Part shown: piece by piece, positions 28,449-37,563 of the stretch
Layout of the letters: every line of letters begins with the position of its first letter
How positions within the stretch are numbered: position 1 is the first letter of the stretch
Origin: an uncultured Oscillospiraceae bacterium
Lineage (GTDB): Bacteria; Bacillota; Clostridia; Oscillospirales; Oscillospiraceae
Assembly: GCA_905236305.1 (NCBI GenBank)
Contig: CAJOPB010000101.1
Location: forward strand, 1-53,343
Direction: 5' to 3'
Length of the DNA: 53,343 bases
Notes under the pieces: generated by a model
Database searches by the model: none
Told to the model about the DNA's origin: nothing
Seen by the model: only the letters and a program-made list of their open reading frames with translations
Program-made: the position numbers and the translations under genes

Positions 28449-28932
28449 TATTCGTCCCACCACCGACCAGGTGAAGGAGGCGATATTCAACATTTGTCAG
28501 TTTGACGTGGAGGGCAGACGGGTGCTTGACCTGTTTGGCGGCACTGGGCAGCTGGGAATTGAGGCAAAAAGCCGCGGCGCCGCTGCGGTTGATATTGTGG
28601 ATCAGAGCCGGGAGGCAGTGAAGCTGATCCGGGAAAACATAAAGTCAACTGGTATGGAGATCCGCGTGCATCAGAGAGATGCAATGGAGTTTTTACGGGA
28701 GGCAGGTCAGTATGACCTGATCCTGCTGGATCCGCCCTACCGCAGTGATCTGGCTGAAAATGCGCTGGTGCACATCAAATTGTTTGACAAGCTGTCGATT
28801 GGTGGTATAATAATTTGCGAAACAGAGGTAAAAACCATCCTGCCGGAGATGGAAAAGCCCTATGGGAAGCTGCGCGAATACCGCTATGGCAAGGTAAAGC
28901 TGACAACCTATACCAGATTTCCGGAAAATTGA
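28390..28932 (+). CDS. rsmD: 16S rRNA (guanine(966)-N(2))-methyltransferase
   Basis: [61 protein letters not shown]. Confidence 0.93.
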   Translation: [180 protein letters not shown]

Positions 28933-28952
28933 GAGAAAAGAGGACAGAAATT

Positions 28953-29459
28953 ATGACGACTGCAATCTGTCCGGGCAGCTTTGACCCGATCACCCTGGGA
29001 CATCTGAATATCATCCGACGTGCGGCAAATATCTTTGACAGCGTTGTGGTGGTATGTATGGTCAACAGCGAAAAAAAGGCACCGTTGTTCTCTCTCGAAG
29101 AACGTATGGAGCTGATTCGGAGGGTGGTGAAGCGGTTTCCGAATGTGCGTGTAGATTGCTCGGACAAGCTTTTGGCGGAATACGCCAAGCAGTTTGAGGG
29201 CTCAGTGCTCGTAAAAGGACTTCGGGCAGTCTCGGACTACGAGTCTGAGGCGCAGATGGCATTGATCAACAAAAAGATGAATCCCAGTCTGGAGACCGTT
29301 TTTTTGACCAGCAGTGAGAAGTACACCTATATCAGTTCCTCTGTAGTGAAGGAAATGGCACGCTACGGCACAGATTTGAGAAAATTTGTACCTATGGAGA
29401 TCCTGGATGATGTGATTGCAAAAACAAAGCAACAGGAGGCCGCGAGACATGGAGCATGA
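28953..29459 (+). CDS. coaD: Phosphopantetheine adenylyltransferase
   Basis: AICPGSFDPITLGHLNIIRRA, SSEKYTYISSSVVKEMA. Confidence 0.95.
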   Translation: MTTAICPGSFDPITLGHLNIIRRAANIFDSVVVVCMVNSEKKAPLFSLEERMELIRRVVKRFPNVRVDCSDKLLAEYAKQFEGSVLVKGLRAVSDYESEAQMALINKKMNPSLETVFLTSSEKYTYISSSVVKEMARYGTDLRKFVPMEILDDVIAKTKQQEAARHGA

Positions 29460-29970
29460 GAATGAGGTTCTCGAACTGATCGAGATGCTGTATACGATGG
29501 TGACCGAGGCGTGGGGAGTCCCGCTGGGGAATGAAAAATGCATTGTAGAGCGGGACAAGGTGCTGAATCTGCTGGATGAGATCAAGGCGCAGCTGCCCAC
29601 AGAGCTGGCGGAGGCAAAGCGGGTCGTGGCCAATCGGGACGAGTATCTGAGCAGCGCAAAACGGGAGGCGGAGACCATTCGCCGCAATGCTGACGAGCGG
29701 GCAAAGGCGATTGTAGAGGAGCAGGAGATCGTACGGGCAGCCAAGCAGCGAAGCAACGAACTGCTGACCACTGCTGAGACCCGCACCAGAGAGCTTTATC
29801 GGGTTGCCAACGCCTATGTAGATGATGCTTTGCGCCGGACGGAGGAGGCTATCAACAGTGCGCTGAACGAGGTACACCAGTCCCGGGCCAGCTTTCGCAG
29901 TGCAGCCGGAGCTGCCCACGGTATGCAGTCTCCCACCCAGGTGGGGGTGCTGCCGGATGACAGCATGTAA
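29449..29970 (+). CDS. DivIVA-like / ATPase-like coiled-coil protein
   Basis: Charged heptad-rich sequence (DEIKAQLPTELAEAKRVVANRDEYLSSAKREAETIRRNADERAKAIVEEQ). Function inferred only from composition. Confidence 0.6.
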   Translation: MEHENEVLELIEMLYTMVTEAWGVPLGNEKCIVERDKVLNLLDEIKAQLPTELAEAKRVVANRDEYLSSAKREAETIRRNADERAKAIVEEQEIVRAAKQRSNELLTTAETRTRELYRVANAYVDDALRRTEEAINSALNEVHQSRASFRSAAGAAHGMQSPTQVGVLPDDSM

Positions 29971-30072
29971 GCGCCTGTTTCTTGTTTACGGCCCTTGCGG
30001 GAGCGGCAGTTATGCTTCCGCCAGACGGGTGCAGGCGGTAAAAAATGAGCAATTTTTCTCACTGAAAATTCT

Positions 30073-30103
30073 ATCCCTCACAAAATCTTGTGGGGGATTT
30101 TTT
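30073..30103 (+). terminator. Rho-independent terminator
   Basis: ATCCCTCACAA-AATC-TTGTGGGGGAT followed by TTTTTG; 11-bp stem with one G:U. Confidence 0.85.
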
Positions 30104-30195
30104 GTTGTCAACTGTATATGCTTACAAGAGGAAATATATAACAGATGGTCTCAAATAAAAGCGAAAGTACGACAATTTGTTATAAAAAATCGCTC

Positions 30196-30224
30196 TTGCA
30201 TTTTTTGGGACCGGCAATTATAAT
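30196..30224 (+). promoter_or_regulatory. Promoter of the dcw cluster
   Basis: TTGCAT (30196-30201), 17-bp spacer, TATAAT (30219-30224). Confidence 0.65.
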
Positions 30225-30235
30225 GAAACCCACGG

Positions 30236-30265
30236 TGGGGAGAAATGGTGGAAAATGTGCCGTGA
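30236..30265 (+). promoter_or_regulatory. Putative MraZ operator: three 10-bp direct repeats
   Basis: TGGGGAGAAA TGGTGGAAAA TGTGCCGTGA, resembling the TGGGN-N5 spaced MraZ box. Confidence 0.55.
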
Positions 30266-30317
30266 TCCCATAAATGTGGAGCAGGGAAACATCTGTGGAT
30301 GACTGAGGTGAGCAAGC

Positions 30318-30734
30318 TTGACCGGCGAATATCAGCACAACCTAGACGCCAAGGGCAGGCTGTTTATTCCCGCGCGGCTCCGGGAGGAGCTTGGGGATGT
30401 GTTCTACGTTACGTTATCCATGGAGCGTTGCCTTTCCGCTTACAGCGGAGAGAGCTGGCGCATTTTTTCGGACAAGGTGAATGCGATGAGCTATGTAAAG
30501 CAGCGCAAGATGCGCCCGCTGTTTGCCTATGCCGCCCGCTGCGAGCTGGATGCCCAGGGAAGAATTCTGCTGCCGCAAAATTTGCGTGATTATGCCGGCC
30601 TGACCAAGAATGTGACCGTTATCGGCTGCAATAATCATGCGGAATTTTGGGACAGCGCAGCCTGGGCGGAGCAAAATGCAATCGAAATGACGCCGGAGAG
30701 AATCGCGGCTGCGATGGAGGAACTGGATTTCTAA
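30318..30734 (+). CDS. mraZ: Transcriptional regulator MraZ (TTG start)
   Basis: MTGEYQHNLDAKGRLFIPARLREELGD..., DAQGRILLPQNLRDYAGL. Confidence 0.93.
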   Translation: MTGEYQHNLDAKGRLFIPARLREELGDVFYVTLSMERCLSAYSGESWRIFSDKVNAMSYVKQRKMRPLFAYAARCELDAQGRILLPQNLRDYAGLTKNVTVIGCNNHAEFWDSAAWAEQNAIEMTPERIAAAMEELDF

Positions 30735-30764
30735 CCTTTTTCGGTACAGAGGGGAGCGAGGAAT

Positions 30765-31700
30765 ATGGAATACAGTCATTATTCTGTGCTCCTGAGAGAA
30801 TGTATGGAGGCATTGAACCTGCGGCCTGAGGGAATCTATGTGGATGGAACGCTGGGGCTTGGAGGACATTCTCTTTCGATTGCAAAGCAGCTTACCACCG
30901 GACGCCTGATCGGCATTGACAGGGACGCAAACGCCATTGCTGCGGCAAAAGAACGACTGGCGGATTACGCGGACCACATAACTTTTGTGCAGGGCAATTT
31001 CCGGGATCTGCCCATGATCCTGTCAGATTTGGGGATAGAGACGATTGACGGTCTGCTGCTCGATCTCGGCGTTTCTTCTCCCCAGTTGGATGTTGCGGAG
31101 CGCGGCTTTTCCTACATGGCTGATGCTCCGTTGGATATGCGAATGGATACCGGAGAGAGTCTCACGGCCTGGTTTGTGGTAAACAAGTGGCCGGAGGAAA
31201 AGATCAGGCGCATTCTCTGGGAATACGGGGAGGAACGCTACGCTCCCCGTATTTCCGCAGCCATCGCTGCCAGGCGGAAGCAGGCGCCCATTGATACCAC
31301 ACTGGAGCTGGTGGAGGTAATCCGCAGCGCGATGCCCGCCGCCGCCCTGCGGGAAAAACAGCATCCGGCCAAGCGAAGCTTTCAGGCTATTCGAATTGCT
31401 GTTAATGATGAGCTGGGCGCAGTGGATGCTCTGATGGAACACGCTGCGGAGCTCCTTCGGCGTCCTGGGGGGCGTTTGGCGGTGATTTGTTTCCATTCTC
31501 TGGAGAGCCGTATTGTCAAAAATGCGATCGCTGCAAGGGAAAACGGGTGTACATGTCCGCGGGAGTTTCCTGTTTGCGTCTGCGGCTTTCAACAGACCCT
31601 GAGAAGTGTCGGGAAGAAAGCAATTTTCCCGACGAAAGAAGAAATTATGGAAAATCCCCGCTCTCGGAGCGCTGTTCTCCGCGTTGCGGAGCGGGTATAA
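30765..31700 (+). CDS. rsmH: 16S rRNA (cytosine(1402)-N(4))-methyltransferase
   Basis: HYSVLLRECMEAL, DGTLGLGGHS, DLGVSSPQLD, FHSLESRIVKNAI. Confidence 0.96.
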   Translation: MEYSHYSVLLRECMEALNLRPEGIYVDGTLGLGGHSLSIAKQLTTGRLIGIDRDANAIAAAKERLADYADHITFVQGNFRDLPMILSDLGIETIDGLLLDLGVSSPQLDVAERGFSYMADAPLDMRMDTGESLTAWFVVNKWPEEKIRRILWEYGEERYAPRISAAIAARRKQAPIDTTLELVEVIRSAMPAAALREKQHPAKRSFQAIRIAVNDELGAVDALMEHAAELLRRPGGRLAVICFHSLESRIVKNAIAARENGCTCPREFPVCVCGFQQTLRSVGKKAIFPTKEEIMENPRSRSAVLRVAERV

Positions 31701-31948
31701 AAATATATATAATAAATAGCTTATTTCAGGTGCGCTGCTCCTGCTGCTTTGTTCTGGTTCAACACAAAGGTGAAAGATGATAGACAAAGGGGCCAGACAT
31801 CAGAGCAAAATGGCCATCAAATAGATTCGCGCTTCTTTCTGCGCAAATCCCGCCGGTGCGGGGTTGGCTAAAAGTTTACATTTTCGTTATATTATGGAAA
31901 CCGAGCGGAAGATGAAACAGAAAGAGCTACGAAAGAAAGGAGCCGAAT

Positions 31949-32500
31949 ATGGCAACGACGGAAAAGGTGGAATATGGACGGGGTGCAGTCTACGGCAGCC
32001 TCGCGTACGATTTCAATAATCCTGAGCTTTATTCCGAGGAGGAATACGGTCGCCTGCATCAGCCGGAACCGAAGCCGGAGGAAAAGACAAAAACCAGGGC
32101 AAAGACAAAAGCCCGGGCGGCTGCGGCTCAGACAAAACAGGGGGTGGCTCCCTTTGCCTTGATTGGCGGTCTGATGGTGGCGTTTCTGTGCGTGACTGCA
32201 ATCACGGCGCAGGTGGGCTTGGTCAGCCTGTCCGGAGAGAGCGTTGCGCTGCAGGCACGGCTGGAGGAGCTGGAGAAGGACCAGGCACGTCTGAAAATTG
32301 CTTATGAGAGCGCCTTCAATCTGGCAGAGATTGAGGAATATGCCACGGAAACCCTTGGTATGCAGAAGCCGATTGCCGATCAGGTGATGTACATAGACAC
32401 ATCCGCTCCGGATCGCGCGGTGGTGGTAGGCGACGAGGGAGAGAGCTTCGTGGATCGTACAGCGGACTTCCTGTCTGAGATTGGGACATATTTTCATTAA
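31949..32500 (+). CDS. ftsL: FtsL-like cell division protein
   Basis: Single TM plus coiled coil (LSGESVALQARLEELEKDQARLKIAYESAFNLAEIEEYATETLGM); position between rsmH and PBP. Confidence 0.7.
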   Translation: MATTEKVEYGRGAVYGSLAYDFNNPELYSEEEYGRLHQPEPKPEEKTKTRAKTKARAAAAQTKQGVAPFALIGGLMVAFLCVTAITAQVGLVSLSGESVALQARLEELEKDQARLKIAYESAFNLAEIEEYATETLGMQKPIADQVMYIDTSAPDRAVVVGDEGESFVDRTADFLSEIGTYFH

Positions 32501-32541
32501 GCGCGGGAATATAGTTACAACAGAAGAAGTTTGACCATTCT

Positions 32542-32572
32542 CATTCCCTCCCCGAAAAAAGGGGAGGGAATG
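32542..32572 (+). other. Perfect 12-bp inverted repeat between ftsL and PBP
   Basis: CATTCCCTCCCC - GAAAAAA - GGGGAGGGAATG, followed by AAAAACAGG (no U-tract). Confidence 0.6.
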
Positions 32573-32591
32573 AAAAACAGGAGACGAGTTT

Positions 32592-34898
32592 ATGGCAGAT
32601 CATAACACACCGACACCGGGAGGAAACCGGCCTCCCAACAAGATGATGCTCAGCCGCACATTCGTTCTTTTGATCGTGTGCGGCGTCGCTGCATTTATAG
32701 TCCTGCTGGGACAGTTATATCAGATACAGATCAGAAAGCATGACCTCTATGAGGCTGCCGCCATCGAGCAGCAGGTGCGGGAGACTGCCCTGGATTCCGG
32801 GCGTGGGACCATTTATGACCGGAACCATAAGATTTTGGCCATGAGTGCCACGGTGGATACAATATATATCTCTCCGGCAGAGATAATCATGTATCAGGAG
32901 GACCCGGTTCTGATCTCCAAAACACTCTCCCAGATCCTGGGAGTCGAATATGCCCGGATTATGGAGATGACTTCTGATACCAAGTCCTGGTACAAGACCG
33001 TCGCACGGAAGGTGGAGCAGGATGTATCCGACCGGGTGCGGGAATTCAAAAACGAGTATAACCTGAAGGGTGTAAAGATCGAAACCGATTCCAAGCGCTA
33101 TTATCCCTACAGCTCCCTGGCAAGCCATGTGGTTGGCTTTGTGGGCTTTGAAAATAATGGTCTGGCGGGTGTGGAACTGAGCATGAACAGCCAGCTGACC
33201 GGCACGGCGGGTAGAGTAGTGCGCGCAAAAAATGCCTATGGCACGGATATGCTCTATACGAAATATGAGGATTTTTATGACGCAGAGGACGGATATAACG
33301 TAACGCTGACCATTGATACCACGGTACAATATTATTTGGAAAAAAATCTGCGTCAGGCAGTGGAGGACTATGGGGTCCGCAATGGTGCTGCCGCCATCGC
33401 CATGGATGTGAACACCGGGGAGCTGCTGGGACTGGTCTCGCTGGACAATTTTGACAGTAACCACTATCAGTCCGTCAGTGAAAAGGTGCAGGCTCAGATC
33501 GAGGAGACCGAGGACGAAACGGTCCGCAGCACATTGCTCAGCAACGCTCAGCATAATCAGTGGCACAATAAGGCTGTGGAGGATATGTATGAGCCCGGTT
33601 CCACCTTCAAACCGATTACCATTGCCATGGCCCTGGAGGAGGGCGTGGTGACAAAGGACAGTCAATTCTACTGCGGCGGTGTTTTTGCAGTTCCCGGCGA
33701 TACTGATGAGGGACGCCACTGCTGGAAGCGGGCAGGTCACGGGATGCAGACCCTCCAGCAGTCGCTGCAGCACTCCTGCAATGTGGCATTGATTCAGATC
33801 GCGCAGCTGGTGGGCGCGGAGAAATTTTATGAATATGTCGACGCGTTCGGCTTCAACAGCAAGACAGGCATCGAGCTCAGCGGCGAGGCAGGGAGTCTTT
33901 GGTGGAGCGACTCGGTGTTTCTGGATCCCTATAATCAGACGCAGCTTGCGGCGGCCTCCTTTGGCCAGACTTTTAATATCACGCCGCTGCAGCTGGTGCG
34001 CGCCATGTCCTGTGTGGTCAACGGCGGTTATCTGATGCAGCCCTACCTGGTGAAGGAGGTCACCGACGCGGCAGGCAATACCATCACAAAAAATGAACCG
34101 ACTGTGGTTCGACAGGTACTCAGTGAGGAAACCAGCGCGACAATGCGTGAGATGCTGGAATCTGTTGTGGGCGATATGGTGGAGGGTACCGGCAAAAATG
34201 CGTATGTAGCAGGCTACCGCGTGGGCGGAAAAACAGGTACCTCTACCAATACCGTTAAGGAAGCCAGTACGGGACAGAAGGAGTATATCGTTTCCTTCAT
34301 CGGAGTTGCCCCGGCAAATGATCCCAAGATTTGCATTCTTGTGCTTCTGGATAATCCGGATGCCAATTGCGGTACCGCTGTGTCCGGCGGCGCGATGGGT
34401 GCCCCGACAGTTGGCAATATGATGTCCGATATTCTGCCCTATCTGGGAGTAGAGGCGGACTACAGCGACCACGATCTGAAAACCATGGATCGCAGTGTTC
34501 CCAATCTGGTCAATCTGTCTGTGGCACAGGCACAGCAGATCCTCAAGGCGCAAAACCTCAGTTCCCGCGTAATCGGTCAGGGAGACACCGTGACCATGCA
34601 GCTGCCTTCGCCCAATCTGACAGTAGCTGCCCAGAGCCAGGTGGTGCTGTTTGCAGGCGGAGAGCCTTCGGAGGAACTGGAGGAGGTGCCGGATCTGAGC
34701 TATCTGACCTATGACGTCGCCAGACAGCGCCTCGGTTATCTGGCACTGTTCATCAGCAGTGAAAATAACTATATCTCCAACCCTGCCCGCGCAGTTATTA
34801 CCAAGCAGAGCATAGAACCGGGCACCATGGTAGAACATGGCACGGTTATCAAGGTAAGCATGACCACAAATGACGAAAGCACCAACGCGAGAACCTGA
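32592..34898 (+). CDS. Penicillin-binding transpeptidase with C-terminal PASTA domains (FtsI/SpoVD class)
   Basis: GRGTIYDRNHKILA, YEPGSTFKPITIAMALEEG, VGGKTGTSTNT; two PASTA-like repeats at the C-terminus. Confidence 0.92.
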   Translation: MADHNTPTPGGNRPPNKMMLSRTFVLLIVCGVAAFIVLLGQLYQIQIRKHDLYEAAAIEQQVRETALDSGRGTIYDRNHKILAMSATVDTIYISPAEIIMYQEDPVLISKTLSQILGVEYARIMEMTSDTKSWYKTVARKVEQDVSDRVREFKNEYNLKGVKIETDSKRYYPYSSLASHVVGFVGFENNGLAGVELSMNSQLTGTAGRVVRAKNAYGTDMLYTKYEDFYDAEDGYNVTLTIDTTVQYYLEKNLRQAVEDYGVRNGAAAIAMDVNTGELLGLVSLDNFDSNHYQSVSEKVQAQIEETEDETVRSTLLSNAQHNQWHNKAVEDMYEPGSTFKPITIAMALEEGVVTKDSQFYCGGVFAVPGDTDEGRHCWKRAGHGMQTLQQSLQHSCNVALIQIAQLVGAEKFYEYVDAFGFNSKTGIELSGEAGSLWWSDSVFLDPYNQTQLAAASFGQTFNITPLQLVRAMSCVVNGGYLMQPYLVKEVTDAAGNTITKNEPTVVRQVLSEETSATMREMLESVVGDMVEGTGKNAYVAGYRVGGKTGTSTNTVKEASTGQKEYIVSFIGVAPANDPKICILVLLDNPDANCGTAVSGGAMGAPTVGNMMSDILPYLGVEADYSDHDLKTMDRSVPNLVNLSVAQAQQILKAQNLSSRVIGQGDTVTMQLPSPNLTVAAQSQVVLFAGGEPSEELEEVPDLSYLTYDVARQRLGYLALFISSENNYISNPARAVITKQSIEPGTMVEHGTVIKVSMTTNDESTNART

Positions 34899-34927
34899 TA
34901 CCGCGCTTCTCTGAAGGGAGGCAATTC

Positions 34928-36385
34928 ATGAAATTGAGAGAGTTGCTCAGGGGGATTGAGATCCTGAGCTCCACTGCTGAACCGGATATGGAGCTGAGCG
35001 GCATCAGCTGCGATTCCAGAAGTACGGCTCCGGGGGAGTTGTTTGTCGCGATCAGCGGATATGCCTCGGACGGGCATCGGTTTATTCCCATGGCGGTAAA
35101 TCGGGGAGCTGCGGCAGTGCTCTGCCAGACACCGCCTGCCGAGGATATACCCTATATTCAGGTGCAGGACAGCCGTCGTGCGCTTGCCACTGTATCCCGG
35201 AATTATTATCATAATCCCGGGGCAGAGATGACGCTGATCGGCGTGACCGGGACCAACGGTAAAACCACGTCCACGCTGCTGCTGAAGCATATTCTGGAGG
35301 ACAGCCTTGGCGCAAAGGTGGGCCTGGTGGGCACCAACGGAAACTGGATTGGAGATATGGAGCTTGCCACCGAGCGCACAACGCCGGACAGCTATACCCT
35401 GCAAAAGCTGTTCCGGCAGATGGCGGACGAGGGCTGCACGCATGTCGTCATGGAGGTCTCGTCCCACGCACTGGATCAGGACCGTGTGGCAGAGCTGCGC
35501 TTTACTGTCGGTGTGTTTACAAACCTGACCCAGGATCACCTGGATTATCACAAAACCATGGAAAATTATGCTGCGGCCAAGGCAAAGCTGTTTTCCATCA
35601 GCGATCAGGGTATCATCAATCTGGACGATCCCTGGGCGGAATATTTTCTTCATCAGGCAAAATGCCCGGTAAGCACCTATGCGATTGACAACAGCAGTGC
35701 CGCCCTGGTGGCGGAAGCGATCCGGCTTTTGCCGGATCGGGTAGAGTTTACAGCTGTGATGGGGGAGGAGCGTCAGGAGATCAGACTGGGGATTCCAGGC
35801 CGGTTTTCCGTATACAATGCCCTGGATGTGCTTGCATGCTGCCATGCTCTGGGCATTTCCCTTGAGGTGTCTGCCCGGTCTCTTTCCACCGCAAAAGGGG
35901 TGAAGGGAAGGGTGGAGCCGGTGCCGACGGATGGGGATTATACCGTTCTCATCGACTATGCCCATACACCGGACGCGCTGGAGAATGTACTTCGCACCGT
36001 GCGGGAGACCGCGCCGGGACGGGTGGTGGCAGTGTTCGGATGCGGCGGAGACCGGGATCGGGGCAAGCGCCCAATCATGGGCAAGATTGGCACATCTCTG
36101 GCGGATTTTGCGATTATCACCTCGGATAATCCCCGCACAGAGGACCCGGACTCCATTATACAGGAAATCCTTTCCGGTGTTGAGACAGACAAAAGCCGTT
36201 ACACTGCTATCACGGACCGGTCTCAGGCAATCGCTTATGCCATAAACCGCCACCAGAGCGGTGACGTAATCCTGCTTGCAGGAAAGGGGCATGAGACCTA
36301 TCAGGAGATCAACCATGTCAAGTATCCCATGGACGAGCGGGAGATTGTGGCGGAAATACTGGAGAGAAGAAAGGAATCAACATGA
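34928..36385 (+). CDS. murE: UDP-N-acetylmuramoyl-L-alanyl-D-glutamate ligase (MurE)
   Basis: VTGTNGKTTSTLLL, EVSSHALDQDRV, FTNLTQDHLDYH, DYAHTPDALENVL, SDNPRTEDP (DNPR, typical of meso-DAP-type MurE). Confidence 0.94.
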   Translation: MKLRELLRGIEILSSTAEPDMELSGISCDSRSTAPGELFVAISGYASDGHRFIPMAVNRGAAAVLCQTPPAEDIPYIQVQDSRRALATVSRNYYHNPGAEMTLIGVTGTNGKTTSTLLLKHILEDSLGAKVGLVGTNGNWIGDMELATERTTPDSYTLQKLFRQMADEGCTHVVMEVSSHALDQDRVAELRFTVGVFTNLTQDHLDYHKTMENYAAAKAKLFSISDQGIINLDDPWAEYFLHQAKCPVSTYAIDNSSAALVAEAIRLLPDRVEFTAVMGEERQEIRLGIPGRFSVYNALDVLACCHALGISLEVSARSLSTAKGVKGRVEPVPTDGDYTVLIDYAHTPDALENVLRTVRETAPGRVVAVFGCGGDRDRGKRPIMGKIGTSLADFAIITSDNPRTEDPDSIIQEILSGVETDKSRYTAITDRSQAIAYAINRHQSGDVILLAGKGHETYQEINHVKYPMDEREIVAEILERRKEST

Positions 36386-37443
36386 CACAGACAATGATTC
36401 TTGCCTTTGCCATCGGCCTGGTACTGTCCGCCGGAATTGGGGCGTTTCTGGTGCCGTTCCTGCGCAGAATTAAGGCGGGCCAGTCCATTAAGGAGATCGG
36501 GCCCACCTGGCACAAGAGCAAAGAGGGGACGCCCACCATGGGAGGCCTCACCTTCATCCTGGCAACCACGGTTGCTGTGCTGGCCCTGGGCTGGCCGCTG
36601 ACCCGCACGGGGGACTGGAGCCACTGCTTTGTGCTGATCTTTTCGCTGATCTATGGAGGCATCGGCTTTCTGGACGACTTTGAAAAGCTCAGACATAAGC
36701 AGAATCTTGGCCTGACAGCAAAGCAGAAATTCCTTCTGCAGCTGGCTGTTGCGGTGGCGTTTATTTACTTGCTGCGGCTGTTCGGCCTGCTGCATGTCAA
36801 CACAGCGGATCACCACTACATAGATGTCTATGTTCCCTTCTGGAATCGCAGCTTTCCCCTGCACGAGATTATCTATGTCATCTGTGCTGCGTTTGTGATT
36901 GTCGGTACGGTCAACGCGGTGAATTTGACCGACGGGGTGGACGGACTCGCAACGGGCACAAGTATTCCGGTGTTTTTGTTCTATACTGCCCTTTGCTTTT
37001 ATTGGGGGAATCGCTATCTGGGTCTGGGTATCTTTGCCTCCGCACTCACCGGCGCCCTGCTGGGATTTCTGGCATGGAACTTCAATCCCGCAAAGGTATT
37101 CATGGGGGACACCGGCAGTCTGTTTTTGGGCGGCGCGGTAGTTGCCATGGCCTTTGCCTATGATATGCCGCTGATTCTGGTGACACTGGGCATCATGTAT
37201 ATTATCGAAACCCTTTCCGACATCATTCAGGTGACAGTTTTTAAGCTGACCAAAGGAAGGGTCGATAAAAATGACCCCACAAAGGGTTTTCGCGTGTTCC
37301 GCATGGCACCCTTTCATCACCATCTGGAGATGGGGGGATGGACCGGAAGAAAGTGGAAGGAGAAGGAACTGTTTGCACTTTTTACCTTCGTTTCCGCATT
37401 GTTTGCGGTGCTGTCCTTCCTGGGGGTCAGTGCCAGATTTTGA
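36382..37443 (+). CDS. mraY: Phospho-N-acetylmuramoyl-pentapeptide transferase
   Basis: GPTWHKSKEGTPTMGG, FLDDFEK, NLTDGVDGLATG, HHHLEMGGW; ATGA overlap with murE. Confidence 0.95.
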   Translation: MTQTMILAFAIGLVLSAGIGAFLVPFLRRIKAGQSIKEIGPTWHKSKEGTPTMGGLTFILATTVAVLALGWPLTRTGDWSHCFVLIFSLIYGGIGFLDDFEKLRHKQNLGLTAKQKFLLQLAVAVAFIYLLRLFGLLHVNTADHHYIDVYVPFWNRSFPLHEIIYVICAAFVIVGTVNAVNLTDGVDGLATGTSIPVFLFYTALCFYWGNRYLGLGIFASALTGALLGFLAWNFNPAKVFMGDTGSLFLGGAVVAMAFAYDMPLILVTLGIMYIIETLSDIIQVTVFKLTKGRVDKNDPTKGFRVFRMAPFHHHLEMGGWTGRKWKEKELFALFTFVSALFAVLSFLGVSARF

Positions 37444-37563
37444 TGCTATTTTTCCATAAAACACTTTGCTTTATGGAAGACTAGTATGAGTGTTCCCGGA
37501 GTGAGGGAATGGACGAAAGCGTGAACTATCTGCGCTCTGGGTGCGCTACGTGATTGAGGAGAG

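Noticed and set aside
32715-34838. 707-aa antisense ORF opposite the PBP gene
   Set aside because: Low-complexity His/Cys/Ile-rich translation typical of antisense reading of a codon-biased gene; no start context or family resemblance. The + strand PBP is unambiguous.
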